A stretch of DNA of 58,622 nucleotides from Pseudomonadota bacterium (GTDB lineage: Bacteria > Pseudomonadota > Alphaproteobacteria > Rhizobiales > Rhizobiaceae), in the NCBI GenBank assembly GCA_023451735.1, contig JAEXYH010000073.1:1-58622 (forward strand), read 5' to 3'. Shown in pieces: positions 8,618 through 17,743 of the stretch. The notes under the pieces are model-generated. The model was not told the DNA's origin. It worked only from the letters and a program-made list of their open reading frames with translations, and made no database searches. The position numbers and the translations under genes were made by a program. Position 1 is the stretch's first letter, and every line of letters starts with the position of its first letter.

Positions 8618-9715
8618 CTATTTCAGGCGGCCGGTCTGGCCGCGATCCCTAAGATAGTGATCTGCAATCGCGCAAGCCACCATTGCCTCGCCGATCGGCA
8701 CGGCACGGATGCCGACGCAGGGGTCGTGACGACCCTTGGTGCGGACATCGACATTGTTACCGTCCGCATCGATCGATTGACGTTCGGTCAGGATCGACGA
8801 GGTCGGCTTGATCGCAAAGCGGGCGATGATGGCCTCGCCGGTCGAAATGCCGCCAAGAATGCCGCCGGCATGGTTCGACAGGAAGATCGGCTTGCCGTCA
8901 TTGCCCATCCGCATCTCATCGGCATTCTCTTCGCCGGTCAGTTCCGCGGAGGCAAAACCTTCGCCAATCTCGACGCCCTTGACCGCGTTGATCGACATCA
9001 AAAGAGAGGCGATGTCCTGGTCGAGCTTGCTGTAGATCGGTGCGCCGAGGCCTGCCGGTACACCCTCGGCGATCACTTCGACGACGGCGCCGATCGAGGA
9101 GCCGCCCTTGCGGATACCATCGAGATACTCTTCCCAGACGGGTACCATCTGCGGGTCGGGGCAGAAGAACGGGTTCTGGTCGACCTGTGTCCAGTCCCAG
9201 TTGTTCCGGTTGATCTTGTGCTTGCCGATCTGGACGAGCGCGCCACGCACGGTCACACCCGGCACGACCAGTCGCGCAATGCCGCCGGCAGCAACACGCG
9301 CTGCCGTCTCGCGGGCAGACGAGCGTCCGCCGCCGCGATAGTCGCGGATCCCATATTTGACGTCATAGGTATAGTCGGCATGACCGGGGCGATAGCGTCG
9401 GGCGATCTCGCCGTAATCCTTGGACCGCTGGTCGGTATTCTCGATCAGCATGGAAATCGGCGTACCGGTCGAGATCATCGTCTCGCCGTCATCGTCGAAC
9501 ATCACGCCGGAGAGGACCTTGACGATATCGTCCTCGCGCCGCTGGGTGACGAAACGCGACTGGCCGGGCTTGCGCTTGTCCATCCAGGCCTGAATGTCGG
9601 CATGGGTGAAGCGCAGTCCGGGAGGGCATCCGTCAACCACGCAGCCGAGTGCGGGACCATGGCTTTCGCCCCAGGTCGTAACGCGGAAAAGATGGCCGAA
9701 AGAGTTATGGGACAT
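8618..9715 (-). CDS. aroC: Chorismate synthase
   Basis: Converts 5-enolpyruvylshikimate 3-phosphate to chorismate with reduced FMN, the last step of the shikimate pathway. The 365 residues match the usual length. Signatures are the N-terminal NSFGHLFRVTTWGESHGPALGCVVDGCPPG, RRYRPGHADYTYDVKYG with the conserved histidine, RDYRGGGRSSARETAARVAAG in the middle, and the C-terminal GRHDPCVGIRAVPIGEAM. The start at 9715 fits the conserved N-terminus. It is the first gene of the aroC-ribB pair. Confidence 0.97.
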   Translation of the reverse strand: MSHNSFGHLFRVTTWGESHGPALGCVVDGCPPGLRFTHADIQAWMDKRKPGQSRFVTQRREDDIVKVLSGVMFDDDGETMISTGTPISMLIENTDQRSKDYGEIARRYRPGHADYTYDVKYGIRDYRGGGRSSARETAARVAAGGIARLVVPGVTVRGALVQIGKHKINRNNWDWTQVDQNPFFCPDPQMVPVWEEYLDGIRKGGSSIGAVVEVIAEGVPAGLGAPIYSKLDQDIASLLMSINAVKGVEIGEGFASAELTGEENADEMRMGNDGKPIFLSNHAGGILGGISTGEAIIARFAIKPTSSILTERQSIDADGNNVDVRTKGRHDPCVGIRAVPIGEAMVACAIADHYLRDRGQTGRLK

Positions 9716-9860
9716 GGATGCTGCCTGGCTGCGAGGGCGCTTGGATCGCCGGTTTTATCGAGGCTTTCTTAGGCAAAAGCCCGGGCGCGGACAAGCCTTT
9801 CTTGCACCCGGCCGGTACCCGGCGGGTGAGCCCCCGGTCAATGGAGGCCGGTTCGGTGGC

Positions 9861-12800
9861 TTAAGCCACCGCCCGATGCCAGCCTTCCTGTGCCCTTGCG
9901 GTGAAGTCTTCGAAGGGCAAGGCGCGCGCGAAGGCATAACCCTGCAGCAGATCGCAACCGAGTTCTCCGAGCAGGCTCGCATGCTCGAAGGTCTCGACGC
10001 CTTCCGCCACCGTTTCGAGGCCGAGCGATCGGGCGATGTCGACGATCGATCGAACCAGCGCTAGTTCCTGCGGCGAATGAAGGATCGGCAGTACCAGCTG
10101 CTTGTCGATCTTCAACCGCTTCGGCTTCAGCCTCAGCAGGCTGACGATGGAGGTATGTCCAGTGCCGAAATCATCGATCTCTACATCGATTCCAAGTTCC
10201 TTGATCCTGTCCAGATTGGCGATGACGGCGCTGTCGCCGTCGTCGAGAAAGATCGACTCCACCAGCTCGAAAGCGATCTCGCCGGGCGCGATCTGCAGGC
10301 CACGCAGCATGTCGATCAGGTGTTCGTCATGCAGCCGCCTCGATGAGACGTTGACCGAGACCCTGGGAACCGAGACACCCATCGCGGCCCAGCGCATCTT
10401 GTCCTTCAGCACCGTTTCCAGGACGATCTGGTCGAGCGTGGCCGTAACATTCAGGTCGTCGGCAATCTTCAGGAACTGGTCGGGAGCAAGCAGCCCGCGG
10501 CGGGGATGCCGCCAGCGTATCAGCGCCTCGACGCCCGTCAGCTGATGGGTGGTCGCGCTGAGCTGCGGCTGGTACCAGGCGGTAAATTCATGGTTTTCGA
10601 TCGCCGCAAGCAGCTCGTCCGCCGTCCGCTTGTGATCGATGATTTCCGCATGCAGGTTCTGCGTGAAAAATTCGAAGCGGTTGCGCCCCATGCCCTTGGC
10701 GCGGTAGAGCGCCAAGTCAGCGTTGACGAGAATACGCCGCGCGTCGACATGCGTCCCGTTGGCTTCGGCGATCCCGATCGATACGCCACAACGGCATGAG
10801 AACCTGTCGAAGTCGAGCGGCTGGCGGAATTCGGAAATGATCCGCGAAGCAAGCTGTGCCAGCTCCTTTGAACTGGCCTGATCATGCACGAGAATGACGA
10901 ATTCGTCGCCGCCGATGCGTGCCACGATGTCATTTTCGTGGACGTTGTGCGTCAGGATTTTCGAGGCGTGAACAAGCATGGCATCCCCCGCTGCATGTCC
11001 CAGCGTGTCGTTGATCTGCTTGAAACGGTCGAGATCGAGGTGAAGGAGGGCGAATTTCCGCCTGCCGGAAGAGCGTGACAGGGCGTCGAGTTCCAGGTCC
11101 AGCTTGCGCCTGTTGGCAAGCAGCGTCAGCGGATCGTGGAGCGCGTTATGTTCGATCCGGCTTTTGGCCATTTCGAGTTCGTTGTTCTTGGCGTCGGCTT
11201 CGGTCTTGGCCTTCTGCAGTTCGACCGTCAGCGCCGTATCCTTCGTCACGTCGAAAGCAAGACCGATAAGCTTTTTCGAGCCATCCTTGCCGATGTGCAA
11301 CTGCCCGACGGAACGCACGTAGCGGATCGTGCCGTCCCCCTGTGGCACACGAACGACCAGTGCCTCTTTTGTCTGACCGCTCAGATACGCGCGCGATGCG
11401 TTGATCGCGATTGGCCGGTCTTCCGGCAGAAGCAGGTTCAGCCAGCGCTCCTGGGCGACGATGCCGTTGGTGAACGGGATGCCGTAGAGCTGGCACATCC
11501 GCTCATCCCATGTCTCCGTGCCAGGCCCGGGCGTATATTCCCAGATCCCGCAGCCGTAGGAAGCAAGCGCCAGATCGAGCTTGCCGGACAGTTCCTCAAG
11601 CTCCCGCTCGCGGTTCGACAATTCGTCCAGCGCGAGTTCGAGCTCGGCATTCTTGACCTCGGTATTTGCCTTCGCGTCGCGCAGTGTCTGCGCCATCAGC
11701 ATGTCGGCTGTGGCATCCCAGACAATGCCGGTCATACGCTGGCTGCCGTCGATGTTCTCGTAGCGCGCGCCGGCAGATCTCAGATATCGGACATCGCCAT
11801 CAGGCAAAGCGACACGATAGGTTTCGGTGCAGGATTCATACAAACGCGCCCATTTCAGAAAATGCGCTTCCGCCTTGATCCGGTCCTCGACCACGACCAC
11901 TTGCAGCAGGCCTTTCAATCGCTGTACATCCAATGGAGCGTTCATGCCATGCAGCAATCTGGCCCGCCGGTCGAGGAAGAGCTGCAATCCGTCGCCGCTG
12001 ACTTCCCATATGCCGATTTTCGAGGCTTCCATGGCAAGGTTGAAGCGTTGCGAAAGGTCCAGCAGACTGGTCTCCCGCGTCTTTAGCTCTGCAATGTTTC
12101 GATTGCGCTCCGAAAGTAGCCCCGTCGCCACCACGATCGGCACGATGACGGCAAGCGCTCCGAATGCCAGAAGCAGACGGAATTGAGACTGGTTTTCCGG
12201 CGGTGCGGCCCAGCCGCTTTTCGGCACAATCGAGAAATTCCAGCGCGAGCCGGCGATGTCCAGCGTCTTGATCAGGGGTAACTTGTTGTCCGCGATGTCG
12301 TCGCCAAGAAAAGCCAGATAGTCCGGTTTTGCTTGGTCGTGCAGCGAGAAGTTCACGCCGCTGAGATCGGTCGGGCTGAACCGGGTCGCATTGCCATCGA
12401 CCGACATTCCCGCTTCCTTCAGCAGTTCGACCTTGTCGACGATGATCGCAAGTGCGCCCCAGGGCTGACGAAGCGTGTTATCGTCCAGCGTGATCGGGAC
12501 GACGAGCGTCAGATGGTTTTCCTGCGAACCGGTGATGATTTTTGGAGACGCGGTGTTGTTCGCCACCACCAGATCGGCGCCGAGCCGCTCGACGTTGAAC
12601 GGCAGCGACGCGTTGATGTCCGAAATGCCCTCGGGTGTGTGAATCTCGGATATCGAGAGATCTGGAGCCAGCGCAATCGCGGAGAAATGCCGATGATTCT
12701 CAAACGCGATTTCAATCAGGTGCCGAATATGGTCGGAGGTTGCGTTCTTTTCGCGAAAAAGGTGCTGGGCGAGCGCTCCGGCATCCTTGATGTCGCTTTC

Positions 12801-13010
12801 GAGACGCCCCGCAAGATTCCGCGTCATGGCAGAAGCAGTGTTTTCCACATCCGCGCGCAAGGCTGCCTGTCCGGATTCGGTATTGCGTCGGTCAAGACCT
12901 ATTGCCACTGCGAATATGCAAAGTGAAATTGTCAGTGCGGCCAGCAGGGAGACAGGATTTGAAGCAATGATGTTGTGCCAGTTTAAATGTTGCGGCAGCT
13001 TGAATTTCAC
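9861..13010 (-). CDS. Membrane CHASE-PAS-PAS-GGDEF-EAL cyclic-di-GMP protein
   Basis: This 1049-residue inner-membrane protein is predicted to make and/or break cyclic di-GMP. A membrane segment at about residues 18-40 and another at about 278-298 bracket a periplasmic region that looks like a CHASE sensor. Two PAS-like segments follow (about 318-440 and 480-600). The GGDEF motif at residues 699-703 is intact (ARIGGDEFVIL). The EAL motif at 828-830 is intact (GVEALIRWRHP) and followed by VNVSSRRL, DDFGTG and AEGVET, so both activities are possible. The start is a GTG at 13010 with a weak ribosome site; a downstream start is possible. It appears monocistronic, divergent from the DUF1344 gene across an AT-rich gap. 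Confidence 0.9.
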   Translation of the reverse strand: MKFKLPQHLNWHNIIASNPVSLLAALTISLCIFAVAIGLDRRNTESGQAALRADVENTASAMTRNLAGRLESDIKDAGALAQHLFREKNATSDHIRHLIEIAFENHRHFSAIALAPDLSISEIHTPEGISDINASLPFNVERLGADLVVANNTASPKIITGSQENHLTLVVPITLDDNTLRQPWGALAIIVDKVELLKEAGMSVDGNATRFSPTDLSGVNFSLHDQAKPDYLAFLGDDIADNKLPLIKTLDIAGSRWNFSIVPKSGWAAPPENQSQFRLLLAFGALAVIVPIVVATGLLSERNRNIAELKTRETSLLDLSQRFNLAMEASKIGIWEVSGDGLQLFLDRRARLLHGMNAPLDVQRLKGLLQVVVVEDRIKAEAHFLKWARLYESCTETYRVALPDGDVRYLRSAGARYENIDGSQRMTGIVWDATADMLMAQTLRDAKANTEVKNAELELALDELSNRERELEELSGKLDLALASYGCGIWEYTPGPGTETWDERMCQLYGIPFTNGIVAQERWLNLLLPEDRPIAINASRAYLSGQTKEALVVRVPQGDGTIRYVRSVGQLHIGKDGSKKLIGLAFDVTKDTALTVELQKAKTEADAKNNELEMAKSRIEHNALHDPLTLLANRRKLDLELDALSRSSGRRKFALLHLDLDRFKQINDTLGHAAGDAMLVHASKILTHNVHENDIVARIGGDEFVILVHDQASSKELAQLASRIISEFRQPLDFDRFSCRCGVSIGIAEANGTHVDARRILVNADLALYRAKGMGRNRFEFFTQNLHAEIIDHKRTADELLAAIENHEFTAWYQPQLSATTHQLTGVEALIRWRHPRRGLLAPDQFLKIADDLNVTATLDQIVLETVLKDKMRWAAMGVSVPRVSVNVSSRRLHDEHLIDMLRGLQIAPGEIAFELVESIFLDDGDSAVIANLDRIKELGIDVEIDDFGTGHTSIVSLLRLKPKRLKIDKQLVLPILHSPQELALVRSIVDIARSLGLETVAEGVETFEHASLLGELGCDLLQGYAFARALPFEDFTARAQEGWHRAVA

Positions 13011-13307
13011 TTGCTTTTGGTCCTTCGTTAACCCCTGAGATGCGGGAATTAGTGTATTGTTCGGGTGTTAATTTATCATTTCTCGAAAATGCCTGCGGGA
13101 GGCGGCGAATTATGCTTAAATAATACTTGATTTCATCAGGCCGGAAATATTCGCGGAAAATGCGTAAAGTTGTCCGGTAGAATTTTGTTAATAATAAAGC
13201 CTCGTTTTGCGCATGAAATGCCATGATCAAGGGCAATTTTCGCCACATTCCGCAGGCTATCTTTGCATCGAAACGAAACACCACGGACCTCGTCAAAGGC
13301 CTCCAAG
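13011..13307. other. AT-rich intergenic region between divergent genes
   Basis: This 297-base gap is visibly richer in A and T than the surrounding genes and must hold the promoters of the GGDEF-EAL gene (leftward) and the DUF1344 gene (rightward). No coding frame, tRNA or strong terminator is apparent. TTGAT-TTC-ATCAG at 13127-13139 resembles an FNR site but has a 3-base spacer. Confidence 0.5.
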
Positions 13308-13568
13308 ATGCGCATGCTCATCGCCACCCTGCTCGCCACCGCCAGCATCTTTTCGCCGCTCAACAGCTGGGCGCAGAGTGCGGACATTGAGGCGACGATC
13401 AAGACGGTGGACGTCAATGCGCTGAGCCTGACGCTCGACGACGGCAAGACCTACAAGGTTCCCGAGGAGTTCAATTTCGAAGGGCTGAAGGCCGGCGTGA
13501 AGGTTCTGGTTTTCTATACGATGGTGGATGACAGCCGTATCGTCGACGATCTCGAAATCGTGCAATAA
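13308..13568 (+). CDS. DUF1344 family small exported protein
   Basis: An 86-residue protein with a signal peptide (MRMLIATLLATASIFSPLNS, cleavage near WAQ-SA at residues 22-24) and a small beta-rich domain containing SLTLDDGKTYKVPEEF and GLKAGVKVLVFY. This matches my recollection of DUF1344, a small family common in Rhizobiales with no known function. The start at 13308 is chosen because it begins the signal peptide directly; the frame extends 15 codons upstream without a good ribosome site. It converges on the histidine phosphatase gene with a terminator hairpin between. Confidence 0.8.
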   Translation: MRMLIATLLATASIFSPLNSWAQSADIEATIKTVDVNALSLTLDDGKTYKVPEEFNFEGLKAGVKVLVFYTMVDDSRIVDDLEIVQ

Positions 13569-13583
13569 CCGGATGGCATTGTT

Positions 13584-13610
13584 GCCGCCTTCAGCTGTAT
13601 GGAAGGCGGC
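13584..13610. terminator. Bidirectional stem-loop between convergent genes
   Basis: Perfect 9-base inverted repeat GCCGCCTTC and GAAGGCGGC around a 9-base loop, in the 47 bases between the convergent DUF1344 and phosphatase stops. There is no long T run on either side, so termination may be partial or factor-assisted. Confidence 0.6.
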
Positions 13611-13615
13611 GTCGT

Positions 13616-14233
13616 TCAGATCCAGGTTATCGTGCGTTTTGCGACAGTTCCATCGACTGCCTCGCCGTCGCTCATTTCAATCCTGACGATACGGTCCTGA
13701 TGGATCGGCATGTTGGCGGCTTCATTCTCATCAACATTGCCGATGATGCGGAAAAGCGACCTCAATACGCCGCCATGGCTGACGGAAATGGTTGGCTTGT
13801 TCAGCGAGGCGAGCCATGCGCCGACGCGCCATGAGAGGATCTCATAACTCTCGGCATCTTCGCCCGGCGGGATGAAACCCCATTTGTTTTTGGAACGCTC
13901 CCGCAGGCGCTCCGGAGCGCTCTTTTTTATTTCGGCGGTGGTAAAGCCTTCCCAGTCACCGAAGGAAAGTTCCTTCAGGCGTTCGTCGGTCCGGTAGCCC
14001 GTGGGATCGAGCCCCATGGCGGTCCGGATGCGCTCCATCGTTTCCCTCGTGCGCCCAAGCGGGCTTGCAACGAAATCGAACCCGTCGGCGGAGCCGACGA
14101 GTTCACGAAGCGCTTCGCCGTTGCGGGTCGCCTGTCCACGTCCGATCGCGTTGATCGGGATGTCCTTCTGCCCCTGGAGACGGCCCTCGGCGTTCCAGTC
14201 CGTCTGGCCGTGGCGGATCACATAGATGAGCAC
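13616..14233 (-). CDS. Histidine phosphatase family protein (phosphoglycerate mutase-like)
   Basis: A 205-residue cytoplasmic phosphatase of the RHG superfamily. The phospho-accepting motif is VIRHGQTDWNAEGRLQG at residues 5-21, the second conserved arginine is in SPLGRTRETMERI, the acid region is LKELSFGDWEG, and the second histidine is in ISVSHGGVLRSL. The substrate is not predictable. The start is a GTG at 14233. It lies 15 bases downstream of fabI in the same direction, so co-transcription is likely. Confidence 0.9.
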   Translation of the reverse strand: MLIYVIRHGQTDWNAEGRLQGQKDIPINAIGRGQATRNGEALRELVGSADGFDFVASPLGRTRETMERIRTAMGLDPTGYRTDERLKELSFGDWEGFTTAEIKKSAPERLRERSKNKWGFIPPGEDAESYEILSWRVGAWLASLNKPTISVSHGGVLRSLFRIIGNVDENEAANMPIHQDRIVRIEMSDGEAVDGTVAKRTITWI

Positions 14234-14248
14234 GGCAAAGCGTCCTTG

Positions 14249-15067
14249 TTAGTCTTTGATGACCGAGATGTCGGGAGCGTCGACCGCCTTCATCCCGATC
14301 GTGTGGTAACCGCTGTCGGCATGATGCACTTCACCGGTGACCGAACGGGACAGGTCGGAAAGCATGTAGAGGCCGACATCGCCCACTTCCTCGATCGTCA
14401 CGGTACGGCGAAGCGGCGCGTTATACTCGTTCCACTTCAGGATATAGCGGAAATCGCCGATACCCGATGCTGCAAGCGTCTTGATCGGGCCGGCGGAAAT
14501 CGCGTTGACGCGGATGTTCTTCGGGCCGAGGTCGACGGCGAGATATTTGACGCTCGCTTCAAGTGCCGCCTTGGCAACGCCCATGACGTTGTAGTTCGGC
14601 ATGACCTTTTCCGCACCGTAATAGGTCAGCGTCAGCATCGAGCCGCCATCGGTCATCAGCTTTTCGGCGCGGCGCGCAACCGAGGTGAACGAATAGACCG
14701 AGATCTGCATCGTCTTGGCGAAGTTTTCGGCCGACGTGTCCACATAACGGCCGGTCAGTTCGTCCTTGTCGGAAAAGCCGATGGCGTGGACGATGAAGTC
14801 GATCTTGCCCCAATGTTTCTCGATATTGGCAAAAACCTCGTCGATCGTGGCTTCGTCGCTGACATCACAGTGGCCCGCCATGAAGGCGCCCAGTTCGGCA
14901 GCCAGCGGTTCGACCCGCTTCTTCAGTGCATCGCCCTGGTAGGTGAAGGCCACTTCGCCGCCATTGTCGACGATGGCCTTGGCAATGCCCCATGCAATCG
15001 AGCGGTTGTTCGCAACGCCCATGATGAGCCCGCGCTTGCCTGCCATAAGGCCGGATGCCTGAACCAT
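14249..15067 (-). CDS. fabI: Enoyl-[acyl-carrier-protein] reductase (NADH)
   Basis: Performs the last reduction in each round of fatty acid elongation. The 272 residues match FabI. The N-terminal cofactor region is GLMAGKRGLIMGVANNRSIAWG, CDVSDEATID and HAIGFSDKDEL follow, and the catalytic Tyr and Lys lie in YYGAEKVMPNYNVMGVAKAAL with the FabI spacing of six residues. AISAGPIKTLAASGI and SVTGEVHHADSGYH complete the match. FabI enzymes are the classic triclosan target; this copy shows no obvious loss of key residues. It sits 147 bases downstream of the dnaJ-like gene and just before the phosphatase. Confidence 0.96.
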   Translation of the reverse strand: MVQASGLMAGKRGLIMGVANNRSIAWGIAKAIVDNGGEVAFTYQGDALKKRVEPLAAELGAFMAGHCDVSDEATIDEVFANIEKHWGKIDFIVHAIGFSDKDELTGRYVDTSAENFAKTMQISVYSFTSVARRAEKLMTDGGSMLTLTYYGAEKVMPNYNVMGVAKAALEASVKYLAVDLGPKNIRVNAISAGPIKTLAASGIGDFRYILKWNEYNAPLRRTVTIEEVGDVGLYMLSDLSRSVTGEVHHADSGYHTIGMKAVDAPDISVIKD

Positions 15068-15214
15068 TGTGTAATCCCTGACACGAAAAAATGAATGCTG
15101 CCTATGGCATAGCCAGCATCACGGTTCAAGCATGCGTCAGGTGATCAGCTGATAAGATCGTGCAAAATCGGATGCGTGACTGGGGATGGCGTCATCCCGC
15201 TGTCACGGTCCTTC

Positions 15215-16345
15215 TCACAGGTAAAGCCCGTCGCGCATCAGCCGCATGAGATCGGTGACCTTTGCGTCCGGTTGTTCCAGGAGCACGATCCTCAGTTCGA
15301 CCACGAGGTCGCCGCGTCCTGCGGCGTCGTGAAGGCCAAGCCCCTCGATCCGGATCGTTCGATCCGAGCCCGACCAACTGGGAATCTCGACCGAACGCGG
15401 CCCCGCCGGTGTTTCCACCTGCGCCTCGCCGCCAAGCACGGCGTCCTGCAGCGAGATTGGCAATACGATATGAAGGTTGAAATCCCTGACGATATAAATG
15501 TCGTCGCGGGCCGCCTTCAGGGTCACGACAAGGTCGCCCTGTTTCATGTTGGGTAATTTCAGACCTTGCCCGGAGAGGCGGATCTGGTGTCCGTCAGTCG
15601 CACCCCGCTCGATCGGTACGCGAACTTCGCGGTCGTCCGAAAGCCTGATCGTCACCGGTTTCAGGGCCAGGAATTCGGCCACCGTGACCCTTGCCTCGAC
15701 CAGAAGGTCCGGCGCCTTTTCCGGTTGAGGCGCGGTGCCGCGGATACGCTTGACCAAGCTGGCGATGAGGTCGACGGCCATCAGCGGCAGCGGTGGACGA
15801 GCCTCCGGCGCGGGAGTGTCCTTTGTGCCGGCCTCTGCGGGCTTGGGCTCGGGAGCGGTATCGACATGTTCCTTGGCGCGCTCTCGCGCCTCCGGTCCAC
15901 CGCCGAAAATACGCTCGATGGTTTCTTCCGGACTTTCACCCGGCTTCTTGCCGGTCTGTGGCTTGGCCTGTCCGGCCCCTGCGGTCTCGGCTTTTGCTTT
16001 CGGTTCGGTCTTGCCGGCTTCGGATTGGGCGCGGGCAGCCTGGGCCCGTGCCAGTTCCTCCATCACCTTTTCCGCATTGGCCCGCGCAGCCTTGGCGCGT
16101 TCGGCCGCATCGCGCTGCTGCATGATCGTCTGGTGCATGTCGGCTGCACGGTCATAACGCCGGCGCCGCTCCGGGTCCTTGAGCAGTTCATAGGCCTGTC
16201 CGACTTCCGCAAACCGGTCCGTTGCGCTCGGATCGTCGCGATTTTGGTCAGGATGTATAGTCTTGGCCTTCGTCCGCCAGGCCGCCTTGATTTCGTCTGC
16301 ATCGGCGTTCCGTCGGACGCCGAGGATGGAATAGGGATCACGCAT
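15215..16345 (-). CDS. DnaJ-like (type II) chaperone with linker insertion
   Basis: A 376-residue J-domain protein. Residues 1-66 are the J domain with the Hsp70-activating motif HPD in KTIHPDQNR. Residues about 75-210 are a low-complexity linker rich in Ala, Lys, Glu and Pro, and probably disordered. Residues about 215-370 resemble the DnaJ C-terminal client-binding domains (GLKLPNMKQGDLVVTLKA, LPISLQDAVLGGEAQVETP, GLGLHDAAGRGDLVVEL). There is no cysteine-rich zinc domain, so it is not canonical DnaJ; CbpA-like is the nearest comparison. The start at 16345 begins the J domain directly. fabI follows in the same direction. Confidence 0.9.
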   Translation of the reverse strand: MRDPYSILGVRRNADADEIKAAWRTKAKTIHPDQNRDDPSATDRFAEVGQAYELLKDPERRRRYDRAADMHQTIMQQRDAAERAKAARANAEKVMEELARAQAARAQSEAGKTEPKAKAETAGAGQAKPQTGKKPGESPEETIERIFGGGPEARERAKEHVDTAPEPKPAEAGTKDTPAPEARPPLPLMAVDLIASLVKRIRGTAPQPEKAPDLLVEARVTVAEFLALKPVTIRLSDDREVRVPIERGATDGHQIRLSGQGLKLPNMKQGDLVVTLKAARDDIYIVRDFNLHIVLPISLQDAVLGGEAQVETPAGPRSVEIPSWSGSDRTIRIEGLGLHDAAGRGDLVVELRIVLLEQPDAKVTDLMRLMRDGLYL

Positions 16346-16593
16346 CGTGAGACCACCGGTTACGCTTTTGACAGCGGATCCGGCATAATCGCGACCCCGC
16401 CGATAATAGACTTAAACACGGGCAACACAGGGCCATCATGCACTGCTCGCTGCTCCGATTTTCTCTGGAATGAGAGTAGGAGCCTAGTCCTGAATCAGTG
16501 GTTACAGCTCCACCTCACAACTTGGGCATGGTGAAGGAAGGGTTAATGCGGTGTAGGATTTGGAAACAAGTCCGCGCCAGGCGGCGAATTGGC

Positions 16594-17025
16594 TCAGCCC
16601 TGCCTGTCGAAGGCAGTCAGCATCCAGTCGCCGCTTCCGGTCATGCAGGTTTGGCCGGCAAAAAGGGCGATCCCCTCGTAGGAATGGCGTGTGGTCTTGA
16701 AGGCGCGGCAGACGCGACCCTGGGCATTGTCTTCGTGAATGACGGAAACAACACCGGCACTGCCTGTTGCAGCATTGGCCCAGGGAAGAGGGGCGGTACC
16801 CATCTTGGCGAGATCGGCGGAGGTGACTGCGTTGCGCACCGTTGCTTCGTCGGAAAGGCTGGTATCGGATTGGGGCTTGCCTGCAACGGTCCCGGTCGCA
16901 AGCGACCGGTCGACCTTGTCCGATCCGCCGAACATATCGAGACTGCTGGTGCACCCCGCAAGCGACAGCGTCAACGTGGCGAGGCAAATTGCAGCGCCGC
17001 TCTTGCGGCTCCAGCACTTTGTCAT
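16594..17025 (-). CDS. Surface-antigen-like lipoprotein (RT0821/Lpp0805-type)
   Basis: A 143-residue lipoprotein with a basic n-region, a hydrophobic stretch and the lipobox LSLAGC, giving a mature N-terminal Cys near residue 25. The C-terminal half has VCRAFKTTRHSYEG and GQTCMTGSGDWMLTAF, resembling the 17-kDa surface antigen C-terminal domain in which two cysteines can pair. Its role is unknown, perhaps outer-membrane structure. The start at 17025 is chosen because it puts the lipobox at normal distance; an ATG at 17085 would add 20 residues. It is divergent from pdxH. Confidence 0.8.
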   Translation of the reverse strand: MTKCWSRKSGAAICLATLTLSLAGCTSSLDMFGGSDKVDRSLATGTVAGKPQSDTSLSDEATVRNAVTSADLAKMGTAPLPWANAATGSAGVVSVIHEDNAQGRVCRAFKTTRHSYEGIALFAGQTCMTGSGDWMLTAFDRQG

Positions 17026-17116
17026 TTCGGTCCACTTTGCTATCACTAACACCTTGTATCCTGTCCGGCGCGTCGTCTCGGGCATGTTCGAGCAGATTGG
17101 GAGTATTTAAGTCAAT

Positions 17117-17737
17117 ATGTCTGGAAGTGAGTTAACAACCGGTGACTTCACCGAAGAATCTGAACCATTCGCTCTTTTCGCCCGCTGGTTGAAGGATGCT
17201 GAAGCGTCAGAGCCTAACGATCCAAACGCCGTCGCGGTTGCAACGGTCGATGAGCACGGCCTGCCTAACGTGCGAATGGTGCTGTTGAAAGGCTTCGATG
17301 AACATGGTTTCGTTTTCTACACAAATTTCGAGAGCCAGAAGGGGCAGGAAATCCTCGGCCAGAAGAAGGCCGCCATGTGTTTTCACTGGAAATCGCTGCG
17401 CCGCCAGGTGCGCATCCGTGGACCGGTAGAGGTCGTCACCGATGCGGAAGCCGACGCTTATTATGCGTCGCGGCCGCGCGGAAGCCGCATCGGCGCCTGG
17501 GCGTCGAAGCAGTCGCGCCCGCTCGAAGGACGTTTTGCACTGGAAAAGTCGGTTGCCGAATATACTGCCCGATACGCAATCGGCGAAATCCCGCGACCAT
17601 CCTATTGGTCGGGTTTCCGCATCCGGCCCACATCGATCGAATTCTGGCACGACCGCCAGTTCCGCTTGCATGATCGTGTCGAGTTCCGCCGCGACGATCC
17701 GTCAGGAAACTGGAATAAGGTGCGGATGTATCCCTGA
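17117..17737 (+). CDS. pdxH: Pyridoxamine 5'-phosphate oxidase
   Basis: Oxidises pyridoxamine- or pyridoxine-5'-phosphate to pyridoxal 5'-phosphate with FMN and oxygen. The 206 residues are typical. Markers are EPNDPNAVAVATVDEHGLPNVRMVLLK, GFVFYTNFESQKG, CFHWKSLRRQVRIRGPVE with the FMN and PLP contacts, SRIGAWASKQSRPL, and the C-terminal signature IEFWHDRQFRLHDRVEFRR. It appears monocistronic and converges almost end to end (6 bases) with the deacetylase gene. Confidence 0.96.
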   Translation: MSGSELTTGDFTEESEPFALFARWLKDAEASEPNDPNAVAVATVDEHGLPNVRMVLLKGFDEHGFVFYTNFESQKGQEILGQKKAAMCFHWKSLRRQVRIRGPVEVVTDAEADAYYASRPRGSRIGAWASKQSRPLEGRFALEKSVAEYTARYAIGEIPRPSYWSGFRIRPTSIEFWHDRQFRLHDRVEFRRDDPSGNWNKVRMYP

Positions 17738-17743
17738 CCGACC

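Noticed and set aside
8606..9772. Plus-strand frame of 388 codons opposite aroC
   Set aside because: aroC signatures are unmistakable on the minus strand; this product is a mirror of its codon pattern.
13127..13139. TTGAT-TTC-ATCAG as an FNR/FixK site
   Set aside because: The spacer is three bases instead of four and the last base does not match.
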